DNA of 64,000 nt from Takakia lepidozioides. Taxonomy: Eukaryota > Streptophyta > Takakiopsida > Takakiales > Takakiaceae. Under the pieces are notes generated by a model that saw nothing but the letters and a program-made list of their open reading frames with translations, did not search any database and had not been told where the DNA came from. Below are positions 12,601 to 21,299 of the stretch, in pieces (position 1 is the first letter of the stretch; every line of letters begins with the position of its first letter). The stretch covers positions 50,406,001-50,470,000 of the forward strand of contig CM060731.1 in NCBI GenBank assembly GCA_030704615.1, in the 5' to 3' direction. Position numbers and translations under genes: made by a program.

Positions 12601-13046
12601 TGACAAGGTGGGCTCAAAGAGTGTGTGTTGACGCACACTGTTTGTGCTGCCAGGTAAGTGTGCATTAAACCTCAAAGACATGCCCTATGTGGCCGATTTT
12701 CACATGAAAAAAACAATGACAAGGTGGGCTCAAACAGTGTGCGTGCACACTGTTTGAGCTGCCAGGTAAGTGTGCATTGAATCCCAAAGAGCACACTGTT
12801 TGAGCTTCCAATTCAGGGTGGATTGAACCTACCATAGTGGCCCTATGTGGCCGTTTTGCGCATCAAAAAACAAGCAAAATGGGGGGCTCAAATAGTGTGC
12901 GTTGCCGCAGACTGTTTGAGCTTCCAATTCGGGGTGGATTCAACCTACCAGAGATGCCGTGTGTAGGCTATTTTCATATCAAAATACAAGCACAACTGGG
13001 GTTTACATCACCAATGAAGCACAAAGGTGGGTCTCAAACATTGTAC

Positions 13047-13780
13047 CTTTTTTTTTGCTACCAAAAGACTCGCCAATCGCCGGAAACCCTTTGCGCTTCG
13101 GACTGCTCTCTACGCCGAGCATGTTCTGGAGCATCTCCCCCATCCTCTTTTCCACTATCTGGTTCTTCGTGAGGCTAGCATCAACATCATCTTCGGCGTC
13201 CGTCTCTCCCTCGGATGCAGTCTCCTCCTCACCTATTCTTAGAAGTATGGAGGGCTGTTGTTCTTCTCCAGATTCCTGCTCTTCCATCGCCAGACTTTCC
13301 TCTTTGCCCTCTTCTTCCTCTTTTTCCTCTTCGTCTACTCTTTCCATTCTCATTCTATATCTGGCTCTATTCCTGTCCCTAGTGCTTGTGAAGTATAACG
13401 ACTTCCTTCTCTTCATTCTCTTGTGGAAACAAGGGCTCCCCACGCTGCCTCTAGAGCTCTCCAGTTTGACGTTTGCAACAAGGGTTGCTATGGCATGTAA
13501 CTAAAATAAAAATTGGACATTGTTAACCGTATTTGGATGCGGGTGTCATCATTGTGTGCGAACGGAATTCATCCATTTTCAGCGTCTTTGTATTATCCAA
13601 GAAATAAAGTGGTAGAAAAAAAGTAGATCCGTTGCATGTACTTGTGATATATGTCAGATGTACTTCGCCGCCTGCCAATACATGGCAGCCTTTTTGCATT
13701 CTTTCAAATTCGGAAGTGCCGTAGAAATCTAATGCTAGTTCAATTTCGAGCAGTACTTGCAGATTTGCAATAATTGTCAT
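13047..13780 (-). other. Proposed 5' exons of the ParB-methyltransferase gene
   Basis: Exon 13780-13528 reads QVLLEIELALDFYGTSEFER and later FFLPLYFLDNTKTLKMDEF, ending at a GT donor (ACG-GTTAAC). With an acceptor at 13488 the frame continues into TLVANVKLESSRGS, a basic stretch (FHKRMKRRKSLYF) and an acidic run (VDEEEKEEEEGKEES), ending at AAG-GTACAA. I do not recognise this part. The junction into the ParB exon is out of phase, so a small exon may be missing, the nine-A run may have slipped, or these exons may belong to another gene. Confidence 0.4.
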
Positions 13781-13784
13781 GCTT

Positions 13785-14370
13785 CACATATGCATCCACG
13801 TGTGTTGTACTGCCTACCCTGCGGTTTGCATTTCGCCGTCACCGTCGCAATGGGGTCATTCGGTATAAAGGGTTGTGTCGGCAATGGTCATGCGTTGCAC
13901 ACATTCGTGCGAGGTGTCTCCTGGAGTGTCAGTGTTTGTGCTGTGCTCTTCTGGCACAGCACAACCTCATTAGATTCGGGGTCTTCCTGTTTACTGCTCT
14001 CCAGGGTTGTTGCCGTCTTTCCATAATGGATGGTTTCATGTCATGTTCAGGGTTTGTTTTTCATCCAAATACAGCACGGCTTCTTGTGGCTTCTTGTCTT
14101 AGAAAACAGTTTTTCTAGTTGGTGTCTCTCAATGTGGCTGTCTGCGAAGTTCGGTGCATGTCATTCCTACATCCTTTGCATGCATCGCCCGCAGTCTTTG
14201 GGTCAGTGCTACCCTTATTGACCTCATTTTGTTTGGGGTGGATCCCCTTTCGAGAATTATGGGCTATCAGTTCGGGGATTCCGTTGTGAATCGCAACTTT
14301 CGGTCAGTGTAGGAAAACATGTCCAGGGAGCGAAATAGACTTGCTTGATTTCATTCCAATGCAGGTAGTC
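13785..14370. other. No recognised gene
   Basis: Open frames on both strands but no family I recognise. The stretch lies immediately upstream of the 5'-most proposed exon of the minus-strand gene, so it could hold that gene's promoter or a first exon. No clear TATA box was identified. Confidence 0.3.
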
Positions 14371-14592
14371 TTCCACTGATTGCCACTGCAGATGACGATG
14401 GGTTTGTAGTTGTTCATGAGGATGAGCTGGTTACAGTGTTCCCGTTGGAATTGGGTTCTCTGCTTGTTCAAAAAGAAGTGTATGACGAGGATGGGAATTT
14501 GGATTCTGGGCACTTGGAGAAACCATTGGTCACCTTGATACCTCTTCTGAAATATGTCTTCATTGCGCTTGCTGCTGACGACAATGGTGAAG
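14371..14592 (+). pseudogene. Chimeric exon ending in a KUP/HAK potassium-transporter segment
   Basis: A plus-strand frame opens after a TGCAG acceptor at 14370 and runs to an AAG-GTGTGT donor at 14592. Its last 21 codons read TLIPLLKYVFIALAADDNGE, the conserved KUP/HAK stretch that follows the first transmembrane segments. The preceding ~53 codons (ATADDDGFVVVHEDELVTVF and on) are not KUP and I do not recognise them. The preceding KUP exon lies nearby on the opposite strand, so this is a rearranged fragment and not a working gene. Confidence 0.6.
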
Positions 14593-14752
14593 GTGTGTAC
14601 ATACTTTTCAATACTCCCAGCTTCAATGCGGCTCAATCTGATTTTTTCCTTTTTTTCAAAGTAGCATAATAACGCACATGTTTGCTTTGGCATTTCATAT
14701 AACCACTTGGATTGTCACAATGGGTATCACCACTGTGTTTTGAACTTCTCAC

Positions 14753-14930
14753 CCAAGATCTCTTCATCATTTTCATGCATTTGTAGTCTGTCTGCAAATG
14801 TGCTACGGTAGACATAGAGAGGTGACGTGGCCAAGTCCCCATAAACCACACCGAAGCTCTGATATGCTAGCATGAGAAGCACCTTGAGTGATGGCTTTTG
14901 AAGCTCATGTTGCACAAAATGGCTCTCCAC
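14753..14930 (-). pseudogene. KUP/HAK/KT potassium-transporter exon fragment
   Basis: Minus-strand translation gives LLMLAYQSFGVVYGDLATSP followed by LYVYRSTFADR and ENDEEILG. This is the highly conserved start of KUP/HAK potassium transporters (first membrane segment with GVVYGDLGTSPLYVY), here with Ala replacing the second Gly. It ends at a good donor (TTGG-GTGAGA). No other exon follows in this orientation. The next conserved segment of the family is found at 14530-14592 on the other strand. Confidence 0.75.
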
Positions 14931-15204
14931 TGTTGGTGTCAGTTGTCATAGCAATAAATTGCCCTCAGAGGTATACCAGGTTCTTGTAGGTTTTACTCTC
15001 TACCATTTGTCTTGTCACTACATTGGCATGCTATGTCTCAATTCCCTTTCATGAATCCGCCTATACGGTGTGTCAATTTGATATCTGTTCAATAAATTCG
15101 ACCTGGATGGACGTGGCTTAACAAACATCGCAAGATATATGATATTAAACTACGCAATGGTCATGGTTGTACAAGGTTAGATCATGTGATGGAAATTATT
15201 TTGA

Positions 15205-15290
15205 ATCGTTAGATTTTACAAGATCTAACGGTCTAGATTATTTAAGATCTAACGGTCTAGATTGTTTAAGATCTAACGGTTTAAGATTAC
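15205..15290. repeat. Short tandem repeat, ~24-bp unit x3
   Basis: The words AAGATCTAACGGTCTAGATT and TTTAAGATCTAACGGT recur three to four times in a row, with a period of about 24. The repeat sits at the left edge of the right-hand PPR/OSB cluster. Confidence 0.8.
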
Positions 15291-15349
15291 ACCGCCGAAC
15301 TTTACACCGGGCTGGGACTTGGGTTTTTTTGTCTCCTGCGTTTCACCAT

Positions 15350-15710
15350 CTATTTGATGTTGTGTCATGGAATGCGATGATCGCAGGATATGCAAGGGCG
15401 TGGGATGGAGGCTTTGCAGACCTTCCTACTCTTGAGCAAATGATGCAGGAAGGAGAAGAGGAGGAAGAGAGGAGACGACGAGAAGATCCCAACATTCTTG
15501 CGAGCTCGCCGTTCTTGGGAGAGTCAGCTTGGTCTTAGCAGGCCGTGTTTCAATCTCTGCCTGCTTAGCTGCACCGTCGTGGTTCAATCTCACATACCAA
15601 TCCGACATTACCTGACTACAGATACAAGCAGCACACACAAGAGGTCCTTTTGGGTTGATGGTCGGTCAAATCCTCCATGGGTTATGACACAAGATAAATG
15701 ACAATGTGGT
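15350..15710 (+). pseudogene. PPR piece joined to an OSB PDF-like motif
   Basis: At 15353-15450 the plus strand reads DVVSWNAMIAGYARAWDGGF and LEQMMQEG, a partial PPR unit, then an Arg/Glu-rich stretch. At 15590-15700 one frame reads YLTTDTSSTHKRSF and then WVDGRSNPPWVMTQ, with a neighbouring frame reading LPDYRYKQ. This fits an OSB PDF motif (P-D-[FY]-[KR] ... W-V-x-x-Q) broken by a frameshift. The segment pairs as an inverted repeat with 3737-3975. Confidence 0.6.
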
Positions 15711-15834
15711 GAGGATACCTTCTTCTTCTACCTATTTCAGCCTGTTTTGCCCTCTCATCAGACTCGGCCCTGAGATGCATATTGGATTTTGTAAGTTAGC
15801 TCGTTGAGTGGATCCGTGGTTGTTTAGAGTGACT

Positions 15835-16235
15835 TTGACAAGTTGCTGCCGATGTGGCAGCATGAAAGTATCCAAAAACAGGTAACAGAGATGAGGAAAA
15901 GCTTTGGAATGAACACTTTTCCGACCCCAGTCAATGGCGGGACAATGGAGACAAAAAGGTGAATGCATGTTGGACTACACTAGAGAGAAGTAGATGCAAT
16001 TAAGAATTAGAACTACTGTAATAATTAGGGTTGGGGTTTGCTGGAAGAACTTCATGCTGTCAGTGTCAGCTGCTAGCAGCAAGTATTCATGATTTGTACA
16101 CAGACAGGGATAGCTGAAGGACCAGGGATAGAGGTCCAGGTTCATCCAAGAGGCCCGGATTTCAAACACAAGATTAGTTCTGATTCCCTGTGGATCAATA
16201 GCTACAAGAAATCTGCTAACGAGAAAATGGTCTGC
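15835..16235 (+). pseudogene. OSB-type PDF-motif unit 1
   Basis: Two half-motifs in order on the plus strand. At about 15885-15970: DEEKLWNEHFSDPSQW, the first half of the OSB motif (W-x-x-[FY]-F-x-x-P-x-Q-W-W-D-N-R). At about 16150-16212: PDFKHKISSDSLWINSYKK, which keeps the diagnostic PDFKHK. A ~180-base spacer between them is probably the old intron. OSB proteins bind single-stranded DNA in plant organelles. No intact frame joins the halves here. Confidence 0.65.
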
Positions 16236-16379
16236 TAATGAAAGCACATTTTTCAGCACATTTCACCCTGTTTTCCCCTCTTATCAAAATCGACCCTAAA
16301 TTTTCATGTTGAATTCTGCAAGTTAGTTGGTTGAGTGAACCTGGGATAGTTTGGAGTGACTTTGACATGATACTGCCAA

Positions 16380-16500
16380 TGTGAGAACAGGAAAGTATCC
16401 AAAAGAGGTAACAGAGATGAAGAAAAGCTGTGGAATGAATACTTTTCTGACCCCAGTCAATGGTGCGACAACCGAGGCAAAAATGTGAATGCATGTCAGA
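16380..16500 (+). pseudogene. OSB-type PDF-motif unit 2 (first half)
   Basis: The plus strand reads DEEKLWNEYFSDPSQW and then NRGKNVNACQ, matching the first half of the OSB motif. The second half is replaced by PPR sequence starting at about 16497. The two gene families are therefore joined directly, as also happens at about 18030. Confidence 0.65.
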
Positions 16501-16945
16501 TTACCAGATGTCATTTTGAACACTGCCCCTGCCTTGGTGGACATGTATGTCAAATGTGGGTGCATCGAGGATACAAAGGGAGTGTTCAACACTATGGCTG
16601 AACGAGATGTGGCATGTCATGGAGTGCGATGTTTGCAGGGTATGCACAGCAGGGGCGTGGGATGGAGGCTTTGGAGACCTATGAGCAAATTATGAGGGAA
16701 GGGGTACTAAAGCCCGACCACATAACGTGTGTGTGTGTTTGCAATGCATGTGCAAGCCTGGCAGCCCTGGAAAAGGGCAAAGGTCCATGGTTGCATCGTC
16801 AAAGCTGCAAATGTACCAGATGTCATTCTGAACACTCCCCTAGTGGACAATATATGTCAAATGTAGGTGTAGCAAGGATGCAAAGGGAGTGTTCAACAAC
16901 ATGGCTGAACAAGATGTGGTGTCTTGGAGTACCATGATGACCACC
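16495..16945 (+). pseudogene. PPR-protein pseudogene
   Basis: The plus strand reads DVILN, ALVDMYVKCGCIEDTKGVFN, TMAERDV, then after a frame change SWSAMFAGYAQQGRGMEALE, TYEQIMREGV, KPDHITCVCVCNACASLAAL and EKGKG, then degraded repeats to CSTTWLNKMW. This is about four PPR units with at least two frame changes. PPR proteins act on organellar RNA, but this copy cannot encode one. Confidence 0.8.
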
Positions 16946-16955
16946 TTCCCCAGTG

Positions 16956-16958
<3 letters not shown>

Positions 16959-16992
<34 letters not shown>
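16959..16992. repeat. (TC)n microsatellite
   Basis: An uninterrupted run of about 16 TC units directly after the PPR pseudogene. Confidence 0.95.
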
Positions 16993-16999
16993 CTTTGAT

Positions 17000-17600
17000 G
17001 CCCTCACACTGTCCAGTGGAAATATAGTTAGGCATTAAACCTCCCTAAACTTGTTTTGAATATGTGACATGGGCAAGGACCTTAAGGACTATCTCAATGG
17101 CCTACCTGCCCTCGTCACTAGACTGAAATTTAAACTCGAGGTGGGAAACTACAAGTGCATCCACGAGCTACCACACGTAACATACATGTTGACAAGGGTG
17201 TTGTGTAGAAAAACATTAAATGCCTTCAATCCACTTAATATAATGTGAGCATATGCACCTAATTTTCAGTTTGCAGGCCTTTCAGCTTGATGCTCTTATG
17301 CTTGAGACATGGGACTTAGGTATCTGAATATGCTGAAATTATGCCTAGCTCGTTGATGTCTGTAGAGCCTCTTTCAGTTGCAGGATGGGGAAGGCAGGGG
17401 GCAAGGAGGCGGGGGAAAAATAGAATATTGTTCAGTATGACTCTTGAAGCAATTCCAGCTTAAAATGTGATGATGTCACCATTGGGGCATGGACCTCTTG
17501 GTTGTTTACAAGAGACTTGGGAGGGTCAGCATGATCAGCCTGTGTATGAAGGCTGGCAGCCCTGGAATTTTATAACCAGATGTCATTTTGAACATCCCCT
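17000..17600. other. No recognised gene
   Basis: Unique-looking sequence between two PPR fragments. Weak PPR-like words near 17460-17600 (GTCATTTTGAACA) suggest a strongly decayed unit. Nothing else seen. Confidence 0.35.
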
Positions 17601-17614
17601 AGTTCTAGACATAT

Positions 17615-18430
17615 AGCTAATGTCAAGGGAGTGTTCAACACTATGGCTAAATGAGATGTGGTGTCGTGGAGTGCGATGCTTGCAGGGTATGCACAGCAGG
17701 GGTGCGGGATGGAGGCTTTGGATACCTATGAGCAAATGATGGGGAAATGGGTGAAACTCGACCACATCATTTTAGTGTGTGTTTGCAGTGCGTGTGTAAG
17801 CCTGGCAGCCCTGGAAAAGGGCAAAAGAGGTGCATGGTTGCATCACCAAAGCTGGAATTGTACCATTTGTGATTTTGAACAATACCTCGTGGACATGTAT
17901 GCCAAATGTGGGAGCATTGAGGATGCGGAGGGAGCCTTCAACACTATGGCTGAACGAGATGTGGTGTCGTGGAACGCAATGCTTGCAGGATGTGCACAGC
18001 AAAGGCGCGGGATGGAGGCTTTGGAGACAGGAAAGTATCGAAAAACAGTTAACAAAGACGAGGAGAAGCTCTGGAATGAATATGTTTCCGACCCCAGTCA
18101 ATGGTGGAACAATCTAGGCAAAAAGGTGAATTCCTGTTGGAAGCAGATGCAAGTCAGCATAGGAACTAGTGTGATAAGTAGGGTTGGGGTATTTGCTGGA
18201 ATACTTATAGGCTGTCATTATCAGCTGCTAGCAGCAAGGCAATGATGTATGCATGATTTGTGCAGAGGCAAGGATAGCTGAAGGAGCAGGGATAGAGTGT
18301 GGGTCCAGATTCATCCAAGAGAGCCGGATTTCAAGCTCCAGATTACCTATGATTCCATGTGGATCAATAGCTACAAGAAACCTGCATGGGTAGATGATCA
18401 ACTGGAAGCCGCAGCAGCAGGGCACAATTG
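17615..18430 (+). pseudogene. PPR repeats fused in frame to an OSB PDF motif
   Basis: The longest piece of the cluster. The frame starting near 17658 reads SWSAMLAGYAQQGCGMEALD, TYEQMMGKWVKLDHI, CVCSACVSLAALEKGK, DMYAKCGSIEDAEGAFNTMA and ERDVVSWNAMLAGCAQQRRG, then MEALETGKYRKT. It passes without a stop into DEEKLWNEYVSDPSQWWNN, the first half of an OSB motif. At 18313-18410 the second half follows: PDFKLQITYDSMWINSYKK then PAWVDDQLEAAAA. The in-frame PPR/OSB join looks like exon shuffling or template switching. The 195-codon frame ends at 18243. Confidence 0.7.
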
Positions 18431-18589
18431 ATAAAATCAGGCACTGCTAATGAAGGCACCTTCTTCAACACATTTCACCCTTGTTTTTCCCTCTTATCAG
18501 AATTGGCCCTAAATTTTCATGTCGAATTCTGCAGGTTAGAGTTCATTTGATAGTTTGGAGTGACTTTGACATGATACTGCCAATGTAAC

Positions 18590-19030
18590 AATAGGAAGTA
18601 TCAAGAAACAGGTAACAGAGACGAGGATAAAGCTATGGAATGAATACTTTTCTGACCCCAGTCAATGGTGGGGCAATCGAGGCAAAAAGGTGAATGCCTG
18701 TTGGATTACAGAGAGTAGCAGATGCAATTGAGCATTGGAACTAGTGTGATAAGTTGAGTTGGTTGTTTCCTAGAACAAATATAGGCTGTCATTGTCAGCT
18801 GCTAACAGCAAGGCGAGGATTTATGCATGATTTGTGCAGAGGCATGGATAGGTGAAGGAGCAGGGATAGAGTGTAGGTCCAGATTCATGTAAGATAGCCA
18901 GATTTCAAGCTCCAGATTACCTATGATTCCCTGTGTCGAAGGATAGCTACAAGAAACCTGCATGGGTAGATGGTCAACTGGAATTTGCCGCAGCAGCGGC
19001 ACAATTGATAAATCTGGCACTGGTAACGAA
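18590..19030 (+). pseudogene. OSB-type PDF-motif unit 4
   Basis: First half at about 18605-18710 (LWNEYFSDPSQWWGNRGKK). Second half at about 18895-19010, which keeps SYKKPAWVDGQLEF and an Ala-rich end. It shares the spacer and downstream sequence of units 3 and 5, so the cluster grew by repeated duplication. Frames are interrupted. Confidence 0.6.
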
Positions 19031-19269
19031 GGCACCTTCTTCAATAGCACAGCGGCTACAAGTGGGTAGATGGTCTACAAGAAACAGCAGCGGCAACAGC
19101 ACAATTGATAGAACAAGACACTACTAATGAAGGTACCTTCTTCAACATATTCCACCTTGTTTTCCCATGCTATCAGAGTCGTCCCTATATTTTCATGTTG
19201 AATTCTGCAAGTTAGCTCCGCGTTGGTGGATCTCTGGTGGTTTTGGAGTGATTTTGACATGTTATTGCC

Positions 19270-19690
19270 AATGTGGTCGACAGGAAAGTATTGAAAAAAC
19301 AGATAACAGAGACGAGGAGAAGCTCTGGAATGAATATGTTTCCGACCCTAGTCAGTGGTGGAACAATCGAGGCAAAAAGGTGAATGCTTATTGGAAGTAG
19401 ACGCAAGTCAGCGAGTATGGTAAGTAGGGTTGGGGTGTTTGCTGGAACAATTCTAGGCTGTCATTGTCAGCTGCTAGGAGCAAGGCAATGATATATATAT
19501 GATTTGTGCAGAGGCATGGATAGCTGAAGGAGCAGGGATAGAGTATGGGTCTAGATTCATCCAAGAGGGCCGGATTTCAATCTCCAGATTACCTATGATT
19601 CCCTGTGGAAGGATAGCTACAAGAAACCTCCATGGGTAGATGATCAATTGGTTGGTTTTGAGCTGAAGAGCACGACCCCTGCATGGATGT
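19270..19690 (+). pseudogene. OSB-type PDF-motif unit 5
   Basis: Begins with RQESIEKTDNRDEEKLWNEY followed by VSDPSQWWNNRGKKVNAYWK (19290-19400). A degraded second half at about 19570-19650 has GFQSPDYL-like and SYKKPPWVDDQL-like readings in changing frames. It follows the recurring spacer that starts with GAAGGTACCTTCTTCAAC at 19128. Last recognisable unit of the cluster. Confidence 0.6.
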
Positions 19691-19699
19691 CTCTCCATC

Positions 19700-20190
19700 T
19701 GTAGATCTTTTAGGAAGTGGAAGGCTAGGGCCCAGTTTTCTTATGACAGTGTTAGCTGATTTTCAGTTCTTCTCCTCAGCTCAGTGCCTTTCTGTTTCCA
19801 AGTTATGGCAATAGTTTCTGGCTGTAGTCTCTTTTCCTGCTAGACTCTTTAACTCTATGCAGACCCCCTTCTTTGCTTGCCTTCCTTCTTACTACTCTTT
19901 CTTGTCTTGGTACGCGAAGTTGTGTCTTCCTCTTTCAGCCTCTATGGCACTCTATCCAGAGGTTATTTTTTCCTCTTTGTATCCAAGGACATTTTATGTC
20001 CATTACCTATAAAGTTCTGGAGGCCACTGTCACTATCCCTCTTTGTTAACAAAATTTAAAAAAATAAATAAAAAATACAACAATGGCTTCCATTCTATTT
20101 TCCTAGAAACCTAATGAGAATTTAAATCAATTAATAATCTAAATATTATAATTGTATGATTTAATTTATTAAATTAAAATATTATTAAAA
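19700..20190. other. No recognised gene
   Basis: T/C-rich then AT-rich sequence without conserved frames. Confidence 0.35.
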
Positions 20191-20194
20191 AACT

Positions 20195-20590
20195 TCTTTA
20201 GTCATGAAGTTATATACTCATGACTACATCGTGGCATTATATGATACGATATTTTTTCCCACGTGTAGGTCATATATGTTGTCCATGTGGACACGTGTCA
20301 CATCCGGAGTGCTACATGTGTCCCTCTAACGCCTCTCCAATGGAGTCATATACTTTGTAGACATGTAGTCATATAGTTAGTCATATATAAATCATATAGT
20401 TGTGACTACATCGCTCTCTGTAGCATGACTCAAGGTGCCACGCACGCAGTCATGGCTATGACTTGCAAAACGCAGTCCTAAAGACTAGTCGCTATGACAG
20501 GGCTTTTTTCACTGCAGAGTGATGTAGTCATGAACGCATATAGAACTGAAAAAATAGTCATATGTGCAGTCATAAAAACGCTCATCTGTT
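20195..20590. repeat. Clustered GTAGTCATATA-type repeats
   Basis: Direct and inverted copies of ATGTAGTCATATA/TATATGACTACAT and CACGTGTAGG occur throughout. The same words are found at 27649-27900, next to the MULE-type insertion, so this may be a terminal fragment of the same transposon family. Confidence 0.55.
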
Positions 20591-20867
20591 GTGTTGTAGT
20601 CTTTCACCCTCTCTGTAGGCCAAAACCTTTTCGTAGGTGGAGGCAAGAGTCAGCCCAAACCGACACGTGGCTGCCAGAGATCATCCCCCGGATGGAAAAA
20701 TGTCGCCGAATGTCCATCCGAGGACGCCCGTATGGAGCCGTCATCAACCATTTTCAGTCGTTACATGATTTTTTCGAGTTTTTTTTGTATAATCCGACCC
20801 TCAACTTAGAGTTTTCTCCCTGCGGGCCACTTTTTTTTGTACGTTATCCCTACAAATGTCTTCCGCT

Positions 20868-21078
20868 GGATGGAAATTCGGCGCCGGTTTTCCCTCCGTC
20901 CGAGCTTCGACTTACCTGCAGGATGGAAATTCGGCGCCGGTTTTCCATCCGTCCGAGCTCCGACTTACCTGTAGGATGGAAATTCGGCGCCGGTTTTCCA
21001 TCCGGGGGAGCTCCAACTTATCTGCAGGATGGAAATTTGGCGCTGGTTTTCCATCGAGGGGCTCGTCAATGGTGACGT
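20868..21078. repeat. 53-bp tandem repeat x4
   Basis: GGATGGAAATTCGGCGCCGG recurs at 20868, 20921, 20974 and 21027 (last copy GGATGGAAATTTGGCGCTGG). The period is exactly 53, with GGTTTTCCATCCGTCCGAGC in each unit. The unit contains GGATGGAAA/TTTTCCATCC, an inverted pair. It lies just upstream of the gypsy coding region and may belong to its lost 5' end. Confidence 0.95.
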
Positions 21079-21185
21079 CTCGGGCGGATCGAGGGCCATG
21101 TGGCGCTCCTGGCTCATCTCTGCCAGGTTTTTCCATGCAGGGCGGCGTGGATGATGACGTCTCGGGCGGATCGAGGGCCAGGTAG
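21067..21185. repeat. ~80-bp spaced direct repeat
   Basis: GACGTCTCGGGCGGATCGAG with GGCCA after it occurs twice, near 21074 and 21153, immediately after the 53-bp repeats. Confidence 0.85.
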
Positions 21186-21299
21186 CGGGGGGCAAGCTCC
21201 AGACCTATGACATTGAAGTGCGCCGGCCAGCATTCATTGTCCGCAGCCGTTGGTGAAGTCGTCTACACTGGGCACGGATTCCGCGCTGCCTTCTCCTAT

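Larger units (their letters stand above)
8655..12930. repeat. Tandem array of ~37 units of ~116 bp, each with a 34-bp palindrome
   Basis: Each unit carries CTCAAACAGTGTGCG, a 4-base loop, and its reverse complement CGCACACTGTTTGAG. The loop varies: TTGA, TTGG, TTGC or GTGC. Starts near 9590, 9706, 9822, 9937, 10053, 10170 and 10286 give a period of 115-117. The ~80 bases between palindromes are also repeated (GGGGTGGATT-AACCTGCCAGAGTGGCCC, then GATTTTCACATGAAAAAA and GGGGGGCTCAAA). Edge units are more diverged (8663, 8772, 12886). The array lies between two proposed exons of the ParB-methyltransferase gene. Neither strand has a long convincing frame; the short ones read the palindrome itself. 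Confidence 0.95.
4820..13780 (-). pseudogene. ParB/Srx-like domain plus N4/N6-type DNA methyltransferase, intron-rich, damaged copy
   Basis: Proposed exons, all with AG..GT borders: 13780-13528, 13487-13047, 8543-7962, 7852-7660, 7547-7110, 6995-6772, 6579-5920, 5834-5714, 5641-5496, 5339-5130, 5013-4820. The order is: an acidic/basic low-complexity N-terminus; a ParB/sulfiredoxin-like domain with FHVWDGNHWLLAWM; a helical Lys/Glu-rich middle; a Gly/Lys-rich linker; then a methyltransferase fold with a motif-IV-like strand (LIILDIPDGLP) before a motif-I-like segment (DLSMGTG, spliced to ASYHACKASARHLFGIEGD). Motif IV before motif I is the beta-class order of amino-methyltransferases. Damage: an in-frame TAA at 7343-7341, a frameshift near 8010-8030, another in the 6579-5920 exon, and phase clashes at the 13047/8543 and 5496/5339 junctions. 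The domain calls rest on motif reading; the substrate base is unknown. I do not recognise a described plant gene with this architecture. Confidence 0.6.

Noticed and set aside
8655-12930. CRISPR-like array (regular palindromic repeats)
   Set aside because: The intervals between palindromes are themselves repeats of each other, the period is 116 bp, no cas genes are present and the context is a plant nucleus.
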